Assembly: GCA_034721895.1 (NCBI GenBank)
Contig: JAYEND010000054.1
Coordinates: 1-7,245, forward strand
Origin: SZUA-451 sp034721895
Lineage (GTDB): Bacteria > Campylobacterota > Campylobacteria > Campylobacterales > Sulfurovaceae
DNA length: 7,245 nt
Direction: 5' to 3'
Part shown: one piece after another, positions 6,516 through 7,245 of the stretch
How the letters are laid out: each line of letters begins with the position of its first letter
Numbering within the stretch: position 1 is the first letter of the stretch
Notes under the pieces: generated by a model
Database searches by the model: none
What the model was told of the DNA's origin: nothing
The model's input: the letters and a program-made list of their open reading frames with translations, nothing else
Made by a program: the position numbers and the translations under genes

Positions 6516-6544
6516 ATTGTATCTATTTAGATACAAATAGTCAA
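6516..6544 (-). promoter_or_regulatory. Near-consensus promoter of the TA operon
   Basis: On the minus strand the -35 is TTGACT (6539-6544), the spacer is 17 nt and the -10 is TACAAT (6516-6521); each hexamer differs from consensus at one position. Only five bases (GTCCT) separate the -10 from the A of the toxin ATG, so transcription should start at or within a base or two of the start codon. Confidence 0.75.
6517..6536. promoter_or_regulatory. Palindromic operator of the TA operon
   Basis: TTGTATCT (6517-6524) and AGATACAA (6529-6536) are perfect 8-bp inverted arms around ATTT. The palindrome covers most of the -10 box and most of the spacer, so bound antitoxin or toxin-antitoxin complex would block RNA polymerase. 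Autoregulation is known for this type of system; the site itself is seen directly. Confidence 0.72.
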
Positions 6545-6602
6545 GTCTAGGTATTTAAAACTATACTTATTATTTTGTTTTTTGAAGATTTATGTGAGCT
6601 AA

Positions 6603-6622
6603 AAGGAGTCCAAAAACTCCTT
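6603..6622. terminator. Perfect 7-bp hairpin, possible bidirectional terminator
   Basis: AAGGAGT (6603-6609) and ACTCCTT (6616-6622) pair perfectly around CCAAAA. On the minus strand the stem ends into CTCCTTTT, a short T run, so it could stop transcription arriving from the right and insulate the TA promoter. On the plus strand no T run follows. Confidence 0.4.
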
Positions 6623-6632
6623 GATATTAGCC

Positions 6633-6663
6633 AGGTGCAATGATAAGTTGGACATACCTATCG
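6633..6663 (+). repeat. Right copy of the two-part direct repeat flanking the TA module
   Basis: AGGTGCAATGATAAGTT (6633-6649) matches 5788-5804 with one difference, and ATACCTATCG (6654-6663) equals 5827-5836. The two copies are 845 bp apart in the same orientation and enclose the complete TA operon with its promoter. The TGCAA...AAGTTG-x-ACA pattern of this copy also resembles the IS3-family end at 6913. Confidence 0.65.
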
Positions 6664-6671
6664 AATATATG

Positions 6672-6694
6672 GTATATAAAATATATTTTTATAC
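6672..6694. repeat. Imperfect A/T palindrome
   Basis: A 23-bp near-palindrome with outer arms GTATA and TATAC and a perfect 12-bp core AAAATATATTTT (6678-6689). It has no T run of terminator type and no adjacent gene. Its function is unknown. Confidence 0.4.
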
Positions 6695-6721
6695 ACTCTT
6701 TATACACCTTATCATATATTT

Positions 6722-6743
6722 TAACTTAATAAAAAATAAGTTA
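6722..6743. repeat. 7-bp inverted repeat
   Basis: TAACTTA (6722-6728) and TAAGTTA (6737-6743) are perfectly complementary across an 8-nt A-rich loop. Significance is low in such A/T-rich DNA. Confidence 0.3.
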
Positions 6744-6793
6744 GTACACTCATCAATGCTCCCTTTATTTATTTCAAACCATAAAAAATATTT

Positions 6794-6830
6794 CCTTATA
6801 AAACATTCCATATTGGCATATTTTATAAGG
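6794..6830. repeat. 10-bp perfect inverted repeat (cruciform or terminator-like)
   Basis: CCTTATAAAA (6794-6803) and TTTTATAAGG (6821-6830) are perfectly complementary over 10 bp, enclosing 17 nt that contain a small CCA-TAT-TGG palindrome. Four T residues follow on the plus strand. It could be a weak terminator, a protein-binding site or the remnant of a mobile element end. Confidence 0.5.
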
Positions 6831-6912
6831 TTTTGATTTCTGATCTAGTACTTTTAAATGTCGTAATTACCTTTGATCGTCTTACTCAGCGTTTAGAATA
6901 AATTGAGGATAG

Positions 6913-7123
6913 TGACCTGCAACCCAAAAGTTGAACAAATCCAGAGTTAGACTATAATATATTTCATACTCTGGAGGGTTCAATGAAGAAAAGATTTAGT
7001 GAGGAGCAGATCGTCACAATTTTGCAAGAGGCTGAGAGGTCAGATACTGACAGGGAAGTGATCCGTAAATACAATATATCCGATGTAACGTTTTATCGCT
7101 GGAAAAAGCTCTATGGCGGTATG
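6913..7123 (+). mobile_element. Truncated IS3-family insertion sequence, left end
   Basis: The sequence from 6913 (TGACCTGCAACCC, then AAAAGTTGAACA) has the look of an IS3-family terminal inverted repeat: TG at the tip, C-rich then AAAAGTTG. A promoter and orfA follow at the usual distance. Identity with the family ends just after the YGGM codons near 7123, where unrelated sequence begins. Most of orfA, all of orfB and the right end are missing, so the element is dead by itself. No target duplication can be tested because only one end is present. Confidence 0.7.
6931..6958 (+). promoter_or_regulatory. Promoter of the IS orfA fragment
   Basis: The -35 is TTGAAC (6931-6936), the spacer is 16 nt and the -10 is a perfect TATAAT (6953-6958). 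The -35 lies inside the presumed IS terminal repeat. The ribosome site GGAGGG at 6973-6978 precedes the ATG at 6983. Confidence 0.5.
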
Positions 7124-7198
7124 GGACAACCGTGCTATCGCATCTTCAATATTAAGAGAGACGATTACACGGATACGAAAAAAATTACCAGGTATTGA
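6983..7198 (+). pseudogene. Truncated IS3-family transposase OrfA (helix-turn-helix part)
   Basis: Residues 1-47 match the N-terminus of IS3-family OrfA: MKKRFSEEQIVTILQEAE, then a helix-turn-helix with IRKYNISDVTFYRW (27-40) and the conserved KKLYGGM (41-47). OrfA binds the IS ends and, by programmed frameshift, is normally fused to the OrfB catalytic core. The following leucine-zipper segment is absent. After residue 47 the frame runs 24 codons through unrelated DNA (out of frame with the response-regulator remnant) and stops at 7196-7198. It may still be expressed from its own promoter and ribosome site as a 71-residue chimera, but cannot transpose. Confidence 0.85.
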
Positions 7199-7245
7199 TA
7201 TTAAAGCAATACATAGTATCGGATACCAACTCAATGAAGTGGATT
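7119..7245 (+). pseudogene. C-terminal winged helix of an OmpR/PhoB-family response regulator, front part lost
   Basis: Read from 7119 in the frame one base ahead of orfA, the sequence encodes VWDNRAIASSILRETITRIR, then KKLPG and IKAIHSIGYQL. This is the typical end of the Trans_reg_C DNA-binding domain: a Trp before the positioning turn, the recognition helix L-R-E-x-I-x-R-I-R-K-K-L and the wing hairpin H-S-I-G-Y-Q-L. The receiver domain and first half of the winged helix are not joined to it; the IS fragment lies directly upstream. The frame stays open to the window edge. Either this is a broken gene, or the tail of a copy rearranged by the IS. Confidence 0.75.

Larger units (their letters stand above)
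6545..6912. other. A/T-rich gene-free region with several palindromes
   Basis: No supported gene is found here on either strand; reading frames are short and lack ribosome sites. The base composition is visibly more A/T-rich than the plus-strand genes at 3106-5783. The region carries a strong short hairpin (6603-6622), the right copy of the TA-flanking repeat (6633-6663) and three A/T palindromes (6672-6694, 6722-6743, 6794-6830). It may be degraded DNA left by past insertions. Confidence 0.6.

Noticed and set aside
5784..6663. Integron-type attC sites around the TA module
   Set aside because: Scattered matches to the 7-base core pattern exist (for example GTTGGAC near 6647), but no paired inner and outer core sites with the right spacing and no integrase are visible.
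6621..6836. A 71-codon plus-strand frame in the A/T-rich region that looks membrane-like (Phe/Ile/Leu/Tyr-rich)
   Set aside because: It starts at a TTG without a ribosome site, spans the repeat and the 10-bp inverted repeat, and its composition is what A/T-rich noncoding DNA gives.
1..7245. tRNA, rRNA, CRISPR arrays and riboswitches
   Set aside because: No cloverleaf-like CCA-ending segment, no regularly spaced repeat series and no recognisable aptamer core was found on either strand by reading; a covariance-model search was not possible here.

Overview
The window looks like a stretch of chromosome from a mesophilic, low-to-moderate GC Gram-negative bacterium. The protein style and the promoters (good TATAAT -10 boxes, poorly conserved -35 boxes, A/T-rich upstream DNA) fit Campylobacterota of the Sulfurovum/Sulfurimonas type. 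That placement is inferred from general family resemblance, not from a marker gene. It divides into a housekeeping part (about 1-5783) and an A/T-richer accessory part (about 5784-7245).

Housekeeping part, minus strand, read from 2877 leftwards: an exported HlyD-like periplasmic adaptor subunit overlaps by 4 nt a cytoplasmic Mo-bisPGD/[4Fe-4S] molybdopterin oxidoreductase. After a short gap with a candidate extended -10 promoter comes the N-terminal 86 codons of argD (acetylornithine aminotransferase), cut by the window edge. A divergent intergenic region (2878-3105) holds candidate promoters for both directions. On the plus strand, an M20-family metal-dependent amidohydrolase is followed after 2 nt by an unusual 492-residue protein. 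That protein fuses an RsbW/SpoIIAB-like anti-sigma ATPase domain to a GNAT acetyltransferase domain and a C-terminal GNAT-like region. The pair very probably forms one transcription unit, with a hairpin terminator after it.

Accessory part: a minus-strand toxin-antitoxin operon of the HI1419/HI1420 (RelE/ParE toxin plus HTH antidote) type, with the toxin first and an 8-nt overlap. Its promoter is near consensus (TTGACT-17-TACAAT). A perfect 8+4+8 palindrome fills the spacer and -10 box and is the likely operator. The promoter lies so close to the toxin ATG that the toxin mRNA should be leaderless, whereas the antitoxin has a strong ribosome binding site. An imperfect two-part direct repeat (5788-5836 and 6633-6663) brackets the module, suggesting it was inserted as a cassette or lies between degenerate insertion-sequence ends.

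To its right is about 400 bp of gene-free, palindrome-rich A/T DNA. Then comes the left end of an IS3-family element with the start of orfA, abruptly joined near 7113-7124 to the C-terminal winged helix of an OmpR/PhoB-type response regulator that runs off the window. The right side is therefore a scar: a response-regulator gene has lost its front part and carries a truncated IS in its place.

The items most worth follow-up are the ATPase-GNAT fusion paired with a deacylase-type amidohydrolase, the leaderless, operator-overlapped TA promoter inside direct repeats, and the IS/response-regulator junction.
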